Assembly (NCBI GenBank): GCA_017427775.1
Contig: JAFRSD010000043.1
Coordinates: 47,187 to 111,186 of the forward strand
Source: Lachnospiraceae bacterium
GTDB lineage: Bacteria > Bacillota > Clostridia > Lachnospirales > Lachnospiraceae
Direction: 5' to 3'
Length of the DNA: 64,000 bases
The notes beneath the pieces were generated by a model. It was given only the letters and a program-made list of their open reading frames with translations. It had not been told where the DNA came from and made no database searches. Positions 54,499 through 62,983 of the stretch are shown one piece after another; position 1 is the stretch's first letter, and each line of letters starts with the position of its first letter. Position numbers and translations under genes: made by a program.

Positions 54499-56634
54499 TT
54501 AAACAAAGAACCAATTCAATGATAACCACCCCACTGCCCCAACCTCCGTCAGACACAGAAGAAGCGGCACGACCAGAATGACCAGTGCCACCACGGCCGA
54601 AAGGATGAAGTTCTTCAGTTTTCTGGTCAAAAGCATCGAGATTATCGCGGCCAAAGCCATGCCGACAAAGCGTTTTAGGTACAGAAGGCACAGGTTTGTC
54701 CGGATACTGAGGCATTCGGAAACGTCCGCCCAGTCCCGGATGCTGTTCGCCTGCAGGGTAATCCCCACCGTCCCGTATCCTTTGAAAACCTGCCAGAGAT
54801 AACGCGCGTAAATCATTACAAAAAATGCGACAATTGTTACCAGAAGCAGTAGAAACTTTGAGCGGACGGACTTGCCGCGTTCCGGGGATATGCGGATCAG
54901 GTCCGCCATGCCGGAGCGGTACTCGACGGAGAGTAGCGCTGTTCCGCACAGGATAGCAGCAAGGATGGCACAGACACCAAGCATAACATTTTTCTTCCGT
55001 TCTTTATAAAGGAGTTCATACCCACGACTATCCACCGCCTTAGCGCCGGGTTTGGTTAAAAGGTACGAAACATACTCTTCCGTTTTTTTAAGGGCGTCCT
55101 GTTTTTGATTGAGCATTCTGGAGTCGCTCATCTTCCGTTCTTCCGAAGCGAGTTCTTCCCGGAATTCAACCAGTTTCGCTCCATAGCCTTCCGGTTCATC
55201 CTCAGCAAGTCTCGCGATATATGTCTGGTAGAATACCTGTTCATTCGTTCCGAAGTAGTTATGATACGGCTTAGTGAATATCAGGACATAGAGAAGCGCA
55301 AGCAGTAAAACCACTCCAATCTTCTCATAACGGAAGAACTTTACCGCTTCATGGATAAGCACCGAGCCGTGTCCTCCGGCAACGTGTTCCTCCGTGGCAT
55401 TTGCCGTATGGCGGAACCCAGTCCTCTTTCTTTGGAAGACACCGATTCCTTTCTCGGAGACCACATAGCCCATTGTAAAGAGAAGGATGCCAATAACCAG
55501 CATGAAAAAAAATGCCACAACCCAGTAGGAAAACGACGTCCCGAATACCGTCTCATTATGGTACTCGCCGAGGCTGTAGCCACTATCGGCAAAGGAGACA
55601 AGGTTAATCCGCCGGAACGCGGAGAGGTACTCCCTTTTCCCAATGGTCAGGTAAAGTACTCCCTCAATGCCGATTCCGGCGAAAAGAATCAGATAGACCT
55701 TGATTGCGGAGGAAAGAAGGATGCTGAGAACCGCTGCAAGGATAGCGACAAGTATCGTCACAAGACAGTTCCACAGATACGAAAGCGCAAGGAATGTTCC
55801 GATGGATACTGCAAGAGCGGACGTTCGATAACCTGATAAAGATTGTATGGGTTCTGACAGAAATGACCGCACAGGGGTTCCGTACAGAGTGCATCCCATA
55901 AGAATTGAGGTAAGGAAAAACAGCATGTTACTGACAGCAACACCCACAGATACGGCTGCAACCCTTGTGCCGAACATCCTGCCACGTCCCCGGTACATGG
56001 AGGAATACAGGCGAATCAGCCCTTGTTCTTTTTCCTTTGCAAAAAGAATGGATGCCGACAGAATTGCGACAAGCATCTCAAGGAAGATGACGCTCGGAAG
56101 AGACAGCGCCTCAGTAATGCCTTTCGTTCCGGTAAAGGATATCGTCAGCCCGTCAAGTTTCTCAAAATCCCGGCTTGTCTTCTCGATATCGGCAAGAATA
56201 GATTTGTCGCCACCGAACAGGGATGTCATCCGCTTATACACCGCTTCAGATTCGATAACCTTCCGAAGATAGGCGGGATATTCGACTATGTCAGAGATTT
56301 CATCGTATACAAGGGAATAAAGCGTATTCTCCTCCCACAGGGTATCACAGTATTCCGGTTCCATGGAAAGGTCTGGTCCATGGTATTCCGCATCTTCCGT
56401 GTCATCCCCGAAAAGGGCGGCGCGGATGGTGTGCCATTTGTCGCTGACATAATCAAGACTTTCTTCGGAACTCTTTCCCTTAAGCTCCGCGGTCAGCTTT
56501 TTATAGGCATGGGCGGGAATATCGGCATGCTCCGCACGGTACCAGAAGTAACACCCGTTCAGCGTAAGAAGGAGTAAAAAGAAAAGCAGAAATATTCGGT
56601 TGTGACGGATTTTAAAACATTCGTGACGGAACAT
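54499..56634 (-). CDS. Large ABC-2-like permease, two fused halves
   Basis: 711 residues. Two similar halves: each starts with a basic helix then a membrane anchor (EC-FKI-RHNRIFLLFFLLL near 5-25; HEAVKFFRYEKIGVVLLLALL near 425-450), has a large outward loop, then five membrane helices. The first half shows ASILFAKEKEQGLIRLYSSMYRGR and the second TALLSVEYRSGMADLIRISPERGKSVRSK at matching positions, the usual coupling segment of ABC-2 permeases. The fusion would let one chain form the whole membrane pore. The ATPase gene is 45 bases upstream. Confidence 0.8.
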   Translation of the reverse strand: MFRHECFKIRHNRIFLLFFLLLLTLNGCYFWYRAEHADIPAHAYKKLTAELKGKSSEESLDYVSDKWHTIRAALFGDDTEDAEYHGPDLSMEPEYCDTLWEENTLYSLVYDEISDIVEYPAYLRKVIESEAVYKRMTSLFGGDKSILADIEKTSRDFEKLDGLTISFTGTKGITEALSLPSVIFLEMLVAILSASILFAKEKEQGLIRLYSSMYRGRGRMFGTRVAAVSVGVAVSNMLFFLTSILMGCTLYGTPVRSFLSEPIQSLSGYRTSALAVSIGTFLALSYLWNCLVTILVAILAAVLSILLSSAIKVYLILFAGIGIEGVLYLTIGKREYLSAFRRINLVSFADSGYSLGEYHNETVFGTSFSYWVVAFFFMLVIGILLFTMGYVVSEKGIGVFQRKRTGFRHTANATEEHVAGGHGSVLIHEAVKFFRYEKIGVVLLLALLYVLIFTKPYHNYFGTNEQVFYQTYIARLAEDEPEGYGAKLVEFREELASEERKMSDSRMLNQKQDALKKTEEYVSYLLTKPGAKAVDSRGYELLYKERKKNVMLGVCAILAAILCGTALLSVEYRSGMADLIRISPERGKSVRSKFLLLLVTIVAFFVMIYARYLWQVFKGYGTVGITLQANSIRDWADVSECLSIRTNLCLLYLKRFVGMALAAIISMLLTRKLKNFILSAVVALVILVVPLLLCLTEVGAVGWLSLNWFFV

Positions 56635-56679
56635 ATCTTTCCCCGTTTTCTTCCATACAATCTTATGTTCGGCAGGACG

Positions 56680-57411
56680 CTATCTGCTCTCCATGCCGAG
56701 TTCCATGTATATCTTCTCCACAGAAGGTTCTCCCTCACCCTCATAGTTCTCATAGAGTTCCGCCAGAGTCCCGCTCTTTACAATCTTCCCATGATTTAAG
56801 AAGATAATCTCGGAAGCCAGCTTCTCCAGGTCGCTGACGATATGCGTGGCGATGATGACCGTCTTCGCCTTCGCAATGCGGGATACCAGTTCACGGAAGT
56901 TGACGCGTTCCTTCGGATCCAGACCGACAGTCGGTTCGTCAAGAATCAGGATGTCAGGGTTTCCGACAAGTGCCTGTGCAAGCAGCGCCCGCTGCCGCAT
57001 CCCGCCGGAATAAGTCCCGATGGCATCGCCGCGCACTTCCCACAGGTTCACATCCCGGATGATTGCATCGATGCTTTTCGCTGCCTCTGCACGTTTCATG
57101 CCCTTTAACGAGGCAATGTAGTATAAGAACCGCGCCAATGAGAAATCCTCATAGAGTTTCTGCTGCTGCGGCATGTAGCCGATGTGTCTGCGGTACTCCT
57201 TCCCCATCTTTCCGATCTCCGTGCCGTCGTAAAGAAGCTTTCCGGATGTTGCAGGAAAACCGGTCGTGATGATTCCCATCAGGGTAGATTTCCCGGCGCC
57301 GTTCGGCCCTAGAAGCCCGTAGATGCCCTCGTGGAAGCTGTAGGAGAACGCATCTAACGCCCTATTACCCTTCCGATATTCCTTGCTCAGTTGGTCTGCC
57401 CTAAGTTCCAT
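56680..57411 (-). CDS. ABC transporter ATP-binding protein
   Basis: 243 residues from ATG 57411 (AAAGG 8 bases upstream). Walker A GPNGAGKSTLMGI, Q-loop YMPQQQKLYEDF, signature YSGGMRQRALLAQALVG, Walker B ILILDEPTVGLDP, H-loop ATHIVSD. Export-type ATPase for the fused permease that follows. Its product and the permease close the accessory run 54.5-63.6 kb. Confidence 0.93.
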   Translation of the reverse strand: MELRADQLSKEYRKGNRALDAFSYSFHEGIYGLLGPNGAGKSTLMGIITTGFPATSGKLLYDGTEIGKMGKEYRRHIGYMPQQQKLYEDFSLARFLYYIASLKGMKRAEAAKSIDAIIRDVNLWEVRGDAIGTYSGGMRQRALLAQALVGNPDILILDEPTVGLDPKERVNFRELVSRIAKAKTVIIATHIVSDLEKLASEIIFLNHGKIVKSGTLAELYENYEGEGEPSVEKIYMELGMESR

Positions 57412-57514
57412 GCCAATCACCTTTCCCTGTTTTGTATCTGTTTTTTCTATTCTTCATTAATGGTAGTAGCATTGTTTGTCTCCCCATAAGGTTACACCGA
57501 TTAATTGTTTTCTA

Positions 57515-58885
57515 TTATTTCACATTATCCTTACCCCATTTTTCTATCTGCTGATTGGCCGATTCACATAAATCAGAATAAGCGTCCATGTTTTCCATGA
57601 ACTTTTTCCATTCCAATTTGATATCAACAGTCGAATTTAGCTCAAAGTAATACCCATCCTCAGCATTAGTCTTTCTTCTTTGGAGACTGTTTACTAGATT
57701 AGAAAAAGCATTCGGAAAAACCCGAACCAATTCCGCTTGCTTCTCATCAAAGAAGAGATTAATTCCAGTAACTTCACTTATTTCATTTGATAATATGCCT
57801 TTTCGATTCAGAATAAGGTCTTTATCGACCCCCGGATACAGCAAGCAAAGAATATCCGGATCCGAAAAACACATGGCCAAGATTTGAAATGCCTGGTCTT
57901 TTCTTTCAGAGTTAACGGATATCCCATACTTTCCACGCAAATTCAGTTCGATAATACCAGGTGCGATTAGATACTCTTTAAAACCAATCCGAGACATTTT
58001 CTTTTTTGTGTATATATATGCCAGAATCTGGTCTTCATTAATTTCCGGCTCCCAAGACTGAATAATTAGGATTCCGGATTTCATATCCATATACAAACTT
58101 TGAAGAATGTTCTGTACTTCATTCGTTTTTGTGATATCCAGTACCCTGTTTTCGTCTATCGAGAGCGGGAGGACATTTTGTAGTGTAGAATACCCCATCA
58201 ATCCATACACCTCTCGCGCTCCCGGGAGATACGGAAGCACTATTCGAAGGTCTTTATCTCCTATAGAGTTATATATGTTTTTTAAAGACTCGTAAGTACC
58301 ATCAAACGAATTAAAATACTCTTCATATTTTTTATTTACAGCAGCGTATACTCCTAAATCTAATCCGTAATCATCAGAGTTTCCTATCACTGGTTGAGGA
58401 ATAACATAAGCATTTCCATCCAAAGAACATCCCTTCCATTCTTCTTCAGTAAAAAAAGACCTTAATACCTTTCCATCATCTGTCTCAAGACATGAATTCA
58501 ATGGAGCCATTCTCTTTCTAATAAACTCCAAATCCGAATTAGTTCCGGCTGGCCAAACACTTGATGAAATGATATCAAGCGGTCTTTTTTTTTCGTAATT
58601 ATCTAACCACCCTGCATATTCTGCTCCCGTTAACGGGTTTCCTTCTCCATCTATCGGAAGAATAAATTGAATCTGATAGTCTATTCCTTTCTCCTGTAGA
58701 ATCCTATTTATCTCCCTTTGGTTTTCTATCGAAATACCCGGATAAAAAAGATAAACCCATGTTATGATATGTGAATCTTCTCCGAAAGAATCGATATTCT
58801 TTTCATTATCACCTGCGCCATTCTTCTTACAACCAATAAGAAAAAAGCACAACACCACAAGTATCATCAGATTCATTCTTCTCAT
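57515..58885 (-). CDS. Extracellular solute-binding-like lipoprotein, orphan
   Basis: 456 residues, lipobox FLIGC. The fold pattern is that of a family 1 binding protein: IITWVYLFYPGIS at the start, GAEYAGWLDNYEKKRPLDIISSS, GISVNSERKDQAFQILAMCFSD, and a C-terminal helix EWKKFMENMDAYSDL. Members with this form are close to the DUF3502/LipO group. No importer permease is next to it; the neighbouring ABC system is of the export type. AT-rich coding DNA. GGAGGA upstream. Confidence 0.75.
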   Translation of the reverse strand: MRRMNLMILVVLCFFLIGCKKNGAGDNEKNIDSFGEDSHIITWVYLFYPGISIENQREINRILQEKGIDYQIQFILPIDGEGNPLTGAEYAGWLDNYEKKRPLDIISSSVWPAGTNSDLEFIRKRMAPLNSCLETDDGKVLRSFFTEEEWKGCSLDGNAYVIPQPVIGNSDDYGLDLGVYAAVNKKYEEYFNSFDGTYESLKNIYNSIGDKDLRIVLPYLPGAREVYGLMGYSTLQNVLPLSIDENRVLDITKTNEVQNILQSLYMDMKSGILIIQSWEPEINEDQILAYIYTKKKMSRIGFKEYLIAPGIIELNLRGKYGISVNSERKDQAFQILAMCFSDPDILCLLYPGVDKDLILNRKGILSNEISEVTGINLFFDEKQAELVRVFPNAFSNLVNSLQRRKTNAEDGYYFELNSTVDIKLEWKKFMENMDAYSDLCESANQQIEKWGKDNVK

Positions 58886-58911
58886 GTTCAGTCCTCCAAT
58901 GCAATTACTTC

Positions 58912-60105
58912 TTATCGTTGTCCAGGAAGTATAATTATTCCATCTTTATTCTCAGACCAGAAGTCCTTCGCTGAAATATATGCCATATTCCCATCAACCA
59001 TCCCATAATAGCTTTCACCAACAGCTAAATATAGGTTGAAATCCGTCCACGACAATGAAGATCTTTTTATTACTTTACCCGTTTTCTCACTCACCATGAC
59101 CCCCTCATGCTTTTCCTTATCCCACCCAATAATGTTCTGAGTTGATGGATATATTCTCCAGAAATCTATTTCTGGTTCTACCCCCTTCTCTCCGTCATAA
59201 TGATATAAATCTAAAGTGCCATAATCATCTAAAAATCCATAGGTTTCAGAAAAAAAATAGTAGGCGAGATGCTGCCTCGGTTCAAAAAGCAGCTTTAGGT
59301 CTTTGGATGCAATCGTATATTCATATGCTTCTATAAATGTATGTTTCCGCTCCTCATCAACCTTTTCTTTCCAATCTGGATCATTTATCATGTCAACATA
59401 ATTACTCGGTCGATCCATCCATGTAACTAAAAAAACAATGTTCCCATCACGATATTCTATCTCACTGACCTGAGCTTCATACCTCTCATCAGTGCAGTAG
59501 ATTACCTCTTCACCCTCGCCGGAGTAAGGAATTCGTAACAGCCCCACTTCTGGTTTATCTCGCAATTCACCGGCACGCCATTCCAGTTCTCCGTCTTTAT
59601 TCTTGACTTGGTAGTATTCATATGTAAACGAGTATGAAATATACAATGCTTCGTCAGTATAGAAGCACGCCATCGGCATTTCATATGGTTTTGACAATTC
59701 AGTAATAATTCTCCGATTGTTTCCCTGTCGATCTGCTCGATATAAACAATGAGAGGAAAAATAATACAAGTAATCTCCGTATAGAAACACTGCCAATTCA
59801 GAATAATCACAAGCCGGACACCCCCGTTTTATCAATTCGCCTTTTTCCGACCATACAGATATGTTATGATCACATGTCGGATCAAAGCAGAAAGGTCCAC
59901 CCGTTTCAGTGGAAACATCAAAATAGTATAAGGGATTATTCTGCCCCATAGGATGATACAACGCAATGTTTTCCATATATGTTTCACTTCCAGCTCGAAA
60001 CATTACTTCATTATTCGGTTGATCAAGTTCTGCTTTCTTCCCGCAGGAAGAAAGCAGAACCACTATGCAACTCATGAATATAAACTTTTTGCAATATGAT
60101 ATCAT
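58912..60105 (-). CDS. Lipoprotein with beta-propeller-like repeats (DUF5050-like)
   Basis: 397 residues, lipobox LLSSC. A Cys motif FCFDPTCDHN ... CPACDYSE follows the signal at about 70-105, then repeated strands of the form L-Y-G-D-Y-L-Y-Y-F, A-L-Y-I-S-Y, G-N-I-V-F-L-V, suggesting a propeller. Lachnospiraceae carry many such lipoproteins with CDPxCDH and CxAC, of unknown role. It starts 16 bases after the small secreted protein gene. Confidence 0.7.
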   Translation of the reverse strand: MISYCKKFIFMSCIVVLLSSCGKKAELDQPNNEVMFRAGSETYMENIALYHPMGQNNPLYYFDVSTETGGPFCFDPTCDHNISVWSEKGELIKRGCPACDYSELAVFLYGDYLYYFSSHCLYRADRQGNNRRIITELSKPYEMPMACFYTDEALYISYSFTYEYYQVKNKDGELEWRAGELRDKPEVGLLRIPYSGEGEEVIYCTDERYEAQVSEIEYRDGNIVFLVTWMDRPSNYVDMINDPDWKEKVDEERKHTFIEAYEYTIASKDLKLLFEPRQHLAYYFFSETYGFLDDYGTLDLYHYDGEKGVEPEIDFWRIYPSTQNIIGWDKEKHEGVMVSEKTGKVIKRSSLSWTDFNLYLAVGESYYGMVDGNMAYISAKDFWSENKDGIIILPGQR

Positions 60106-60121
60106 GATGCAATAATACCTC

Positions 60122-60520
60122 TTACGGGGTTGTTACCAGTGTAATTGAACCATAATCATCAGCAATGGATCCAGTATGAACGGATTTAATTTTATAATAA
60201 TATTCATCACTTCCCCTTGAAGGTGCATCCCTACGAATATATACTCCTGATAATGAACCACTTTGAGGTTCAGTCTCATAGGTATTGCCAGTTGGCGTAT
60301 AAATGTAATAACCTGTAATCGAGACTGAGATATAAGAATTTGTTTGCCCGTTTGTTTTTGCATATGCATCTTTCTTATTATTGTATACCTCATTATGTGC
60401 CGTTACAGTACCTCCTGGAAGCACAATACTACCATCTGAATAATATGATGCCATTGCGGTTGAAACAGACATTACTACTATTAATACGAATGCAACAATT
60501 ATAGACATTTTCTTCTTCAT
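60122..60520 (-). CDS. Small secreted protein, unknown
   Basis: 132 residues. Clear signal peptide (MKKKMSIIVAFVLIVVMSVSTAMA), mature part about 108 residues, rich in Tyr, Ser, Thr and Gly, without Cys. Ends in GSITLVTTP. Its ATG overlaps (ATGA) the stop of an 11-codon ORF, which itself overlaps a 29-codon ORF. No homologue recognised. Confidence 0.65.
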   Translation of the reverse strand: MKKKMSIIVAFVLIVVMSVSTAMASYYSDGSIVLPGGTVTAHNEVYNNKKDAYAKTNGQTNSYISVSITGYYIYTPTGNTYETEPQSGSLSGVYIRRDAPSRGSDEYYYKIKSVHTGSIADDYGSITLVTTP

Positions 60521-60552
60521 TTCGAGAATTCTCCATTTCTTAAGTCATCCAT
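60517..60552 (-). CDS. Possible 11-codon coupling ORF (MDDLRNGEFSK)
   Basis: ATG 60552 preceded by GTGGAG 8 bases upstream; TGA overlaps the ATG of the secreted protein gene at 60520. It could couple translation of the secreted protein to the ORF upstream. Confidence 0.3.
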   Translation of the reverse strand: MDDLRNGEFSK

Positions 60553-60634
60553 TCAAATAACTCCACTTTTCAAAAACATCTATATCACTCGTTTCTGTCC
60601 AATGGAATCCCCCTCCTTTCCGGTCAATGACCAT
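60545..60634 (-). CDS. Possible 29-residue peptide gene
   Basis: ATG 60634, AGAGG 6 bases upstream, 17 bases after the stop of the 156-residue protein gene. It encodes 29 residues, MVIDRKGGGFHW... to ...KWSYLNG, with a Gly-Gly-Gly and two Trp. Its TGA overlaps the ATG of the next mini-ORF. No signal peptide; could be a peptide signal, a leader or chance. Confidence 0.35.
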   Translation of the reverse strand: MVIDRKGGGFHWTETSDIDVFEKWSYLNG

Positions 60635-60651
60635 GACACGCCTCTATCAAA

Positions 60652-61122
60652 CTAATCCTTCGCTCTTGCTTTCTCAAACAACCTCCGGATATACGGAACT
60701 GCCGGAATGGCCTGCTCCGCAGTGAACACCCGGTCAGTCCTGTCATCCACATTCTCCCTAATGATTGTCTCGGTCATAAATAAGAATTCCAGAACTCTTT
60801 CATCGCCTCTATAACAGTGTACCGCATACTGATATCCAGATCCTTTTCCTACATACTCAACCGCTCCGGAAACGGAGTTGATTTTTGTGAAGAATTCTGC
60901 GATGCTGTCTCCGGAAAGCGTAAGGACATCGCCATTTGTTCCGTCAACAATCCGGACTCGCGTGATTCCCGCCGGTATCGTTACAATGGCTTGTTCTGCA
61001 TTTTGTCCCGTCACTATGCTCTCACGTGCTTTCTTTCTCTCTTGATGATATGCCAAAACTACAGATGAGGTTGCGAGCACAACTACAATACATACAACTA
61101 AAACTATATAATTTTTCTTCAT
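60652..61122 (-). CDS. Single-pass membrane protein, unknown
   Basis: 156 residues. N-terminal membrane helix (YIVLVVCIVVVLATSSVVLAY) then an outward domain of about 130 residues with ITRVRIVDGTNGDVLTLSGDSIAEFFTKINSV, a pattern seen in small immunity-like and anti-sigma-adjacent proteins, but no family assigned. 42 bases after the C39-like peptidase gene. Confidence 0.65.
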   Translation of the reverse strand: MKKNYIVLVVCIVVVLATSSVVLAYHQERKKARESIVTGQNAEQAIVTIPAGITRVRIVDGTNGDVLTLSGDSIAEFFTKINSVSGAVEYVGKGSGYQYAVHCYRGDERVLEFLFMTETIIRENVDDRTDRVFTAEQAIPAVPYIRRLFEKARAKD

Positions 61123-61164
61123 ATTTCATTATTCCCGCCACCCCCCGCATTTTCGATATTTGAA

Positions 61165-62307
61165 CTAAGATCCTACATAAACTGTTACGAGATTGATAGA
61201 AGCAATACCAAGGCTGGAATGAACATAGCGGATATCTGCTGTCCATCCATCTACGATTTTATAATATTTGCTCACCCATCCCGTAGAATGTGTAAATGAT
61301 ACATATCCAAGGCCGACCACACTATGTTCCCCATATATTTCTGAGCTACACAATGCCAAATGCACCGCATTCGAATTGATTGCCGAGGTAATCTGGAGCC
61401 ATGATGCCGAATACTGAATGGTGGCCGTTGCGCTATTATATCCATATGATCTTAGCACGGACTGATATGCCGGTGCCAGAGCGCTGTCGGCAGTACCACT
61501 CGTATTGGAAGTTCCCATTGCCGTATGAAGAGCAATGAATACGGATTGCCAGGAACTCATCGGAATATTTGTTTTTCCTTCAACGGAGTATAAATACTGT
61601 AGGAGGTTAAGCCCCGCCGTTGGTGCACAATGATTGCTGACCGGATTATTGCTCCCATATGCATACTTTGTCGTTGTCATCGTACGCTTCGTAAACAATG
61701 TAGATCTCGTATAGGATGACACCGAATCATATCCAACTTCCTTTTCGAGAACTGCAGCATATGTCAGCGTCTCCCCATAGTTGTAATAAATCCCGCGACT
61801 TCTTTCCGCCAGTTCTTCGACCGTATCACTGTTAAGTATTTTCAGCTCGCCATCATAATGATACAGGTCATCTCCGATTAGCAGATAATACTGCGAGCCA
61901 CCACAATAGCAAACCCGAATAGTTCCTTCTGCTTGTTCTACCTTATCCAACCCTACCACTCCGGCAAAGTCTCCCTCACCGAATTCAATATAATAAGCGT
62001 CTTCGGCATCTATTCTTGTATTGATTACCACATAACTACATGGAGCTCCTTCGGAATAGTATTGTATGATATAAGCAGACACATTGTTCTGCAAATCATA
62101 CATTGGCATGACAAGATAGTCATCGGAAACGCCAATCATAGTACCGAAAAAAAATCTGTCAACCAGTTGATCGTCTGTGTAGCCACCCCTGTTCTCATAG
62201 TTGACTGTATTATTCCATATATTCTCTACATCTCCTGCATGACTCGTCTCTCCCGTTATTGAGAGAACAACTGCCAGGATCAACAGAAGCGAAAGTAAAC
62301 GTTTCAT
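61165..62307 (-). CDS. Secreted C39-like cysteine peptidase
   Basis: 380 residues from ATG 62307 (GGAGGA upstream). Signal peptide at 1-23. A propeptide-like region (30-190) with strands VMPMYD, YVVINTRIDAEDAYYIEFG, as seen in front of papain-like peptidases of bacteria. The catalytic domain has Cys227 in NHCAPTAGLNLLQYL, His328 in GEHSVVGLGY and Asp353 in KIVDGW, a complete papain-type triad in the C39-like/peptidase_C39_2 pattern. It is not fused to an ABC transporter and has its own signal peptide, so it acts outside the cell. Confidence 0.85.
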   Translation of the reverse strand: MKRLLSLLLILAVVLSITGETSHAGDVENIWNNTVNYENRGGYTDDQLVDRFFFGTMIGVSDDYLVMPMYDLQNNVSAYIIQYYSEGAPCSYVVINTRIDAEDAYYIEFGEGDFAGVVGLDKVEQAEGTIRVCYCGGSQYYLLIGDDLYHYDGELKILNSDTVEELAERSRGIYYNYGETLTYAAVLEKEVGYDSVSSYTRSTLFTKRTMTTTKYAYGSNNPVSNHCAPTAGLNLLQYLYSVEGKTNIPMSSWQSVFIALHTAMGTSNTSGTADSALAPAYQSVLRSYGYNSATATIQYSASWLQITSAINSNAVHLALCSSEIYGEHSVVGLGYVSFTHSTGWVSKYYKIVDGWTADIRYVHSSLGIASINLVTVYVGS

Positions 62308-62331
62308 GTGTTCCTCCATATTTCTACGCGA

Positions 62332-62353
62332 GAGAATCATTATCGTGATTCTC
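62332..62353. promoter_or_regulatory. Dyad in the leader of the peptidase gene
   Basis: Perfect 8-bp inverted repeat GAGAATCA / TGATTCTC with a 6-base loop, 24 bases before the peptidase start. A regulatory site or leader hairpin is possible. Confidence 0.45.
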
Positions 62354-62437
62354 GTTCTTCAGAATCCTATCGAACGTTCAAAACATCGGAATCACCTCTT
62401 TCACATGTTGGTTTCATATGACAATCCTGCGTTTGTA

Positions 62438-62983
62438 TCAGTAGTTGATGCTATAATACACGTAATACGCCTGTTCTTCAGGATAATACGCAATCACAGC
62501 GATTGATGAATCTATTCCGACAAATTCATATATAACGACATCTTTGAACAGAGTCGTGTTGCCTTCTTTTTCCTCATTCCGTACTCTAGCAGTACCTAAC
62601 TTGCTACCGATATGATTACTACTCTCAATCGAGGCTATATATTCATTCTCATTCCAGAGCATAAACTGATATATCTCGCATAAAGGCGTATTATTTGGAG
62701 GTAAGGGCGAGACCTGATCTACGGTATAATGTGTGGGAGTAGGCACATTTCCCACATATGGCTTCCCAGATTCATCTTCCTTGTCCACATTTCCAGTTTT
62801 TCTCTGTAAAAGCCAATGCGTAACAATGCCAACGGAAGCAAGAATTATCAATACCGCCACAACTGCAGTCACTTTACGAAATTTCCTATGTTTAGGATTC
62901 CCAGTATAAATGTCTAATGCTTCCACCACATCTTGATCATCCACATCCGTCAATGCTGAAAACAAATCAAGTGGTTCCATCAT
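62438..62983 (-). CDS. Anti-sigma factor-like membrane protein
   Basis: 181 residues from the ATG at 62983, which overlaps the sigma gene stop as ATGA. About 40 cytoplasmic residues, one membrane helix (VTAVVAVLIILASVGIVTHWLL), a TPT linker and an outward domain of about 110 residues. This is the usual layout of an ECF anti-sigma that senses an outside signal. No zinc-binding HxxxCxxC motif, so it would not be a ZAS-type. Confidence 0.75.
   Translation of the reverse strand: MMEPLDLFSALTDVDDQDVVEALDIYTGNPKHRKFRKVTAVVAVLIILASVGIVTHWLLQRKTGNVDKEDESGKPYVGNVPTPTHYTVDQVSPLPPNNTPLCEIYQFMLWNENEYIASIESSNHIGSKLGTARVRNEEKEGNTTLFKDVVIYEFVGIDSSIAVIAYYPEEQAYYVYYSINY

Noticed and set aside
54425..54949. 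A long minus-strand reading frame overlapping the end of the fused ABC permease
   Set aside because: It lies in another frame of the permease gene, has low-complexity Arg/Gly-rich composition and no ribosome site. It is a shadow frame.
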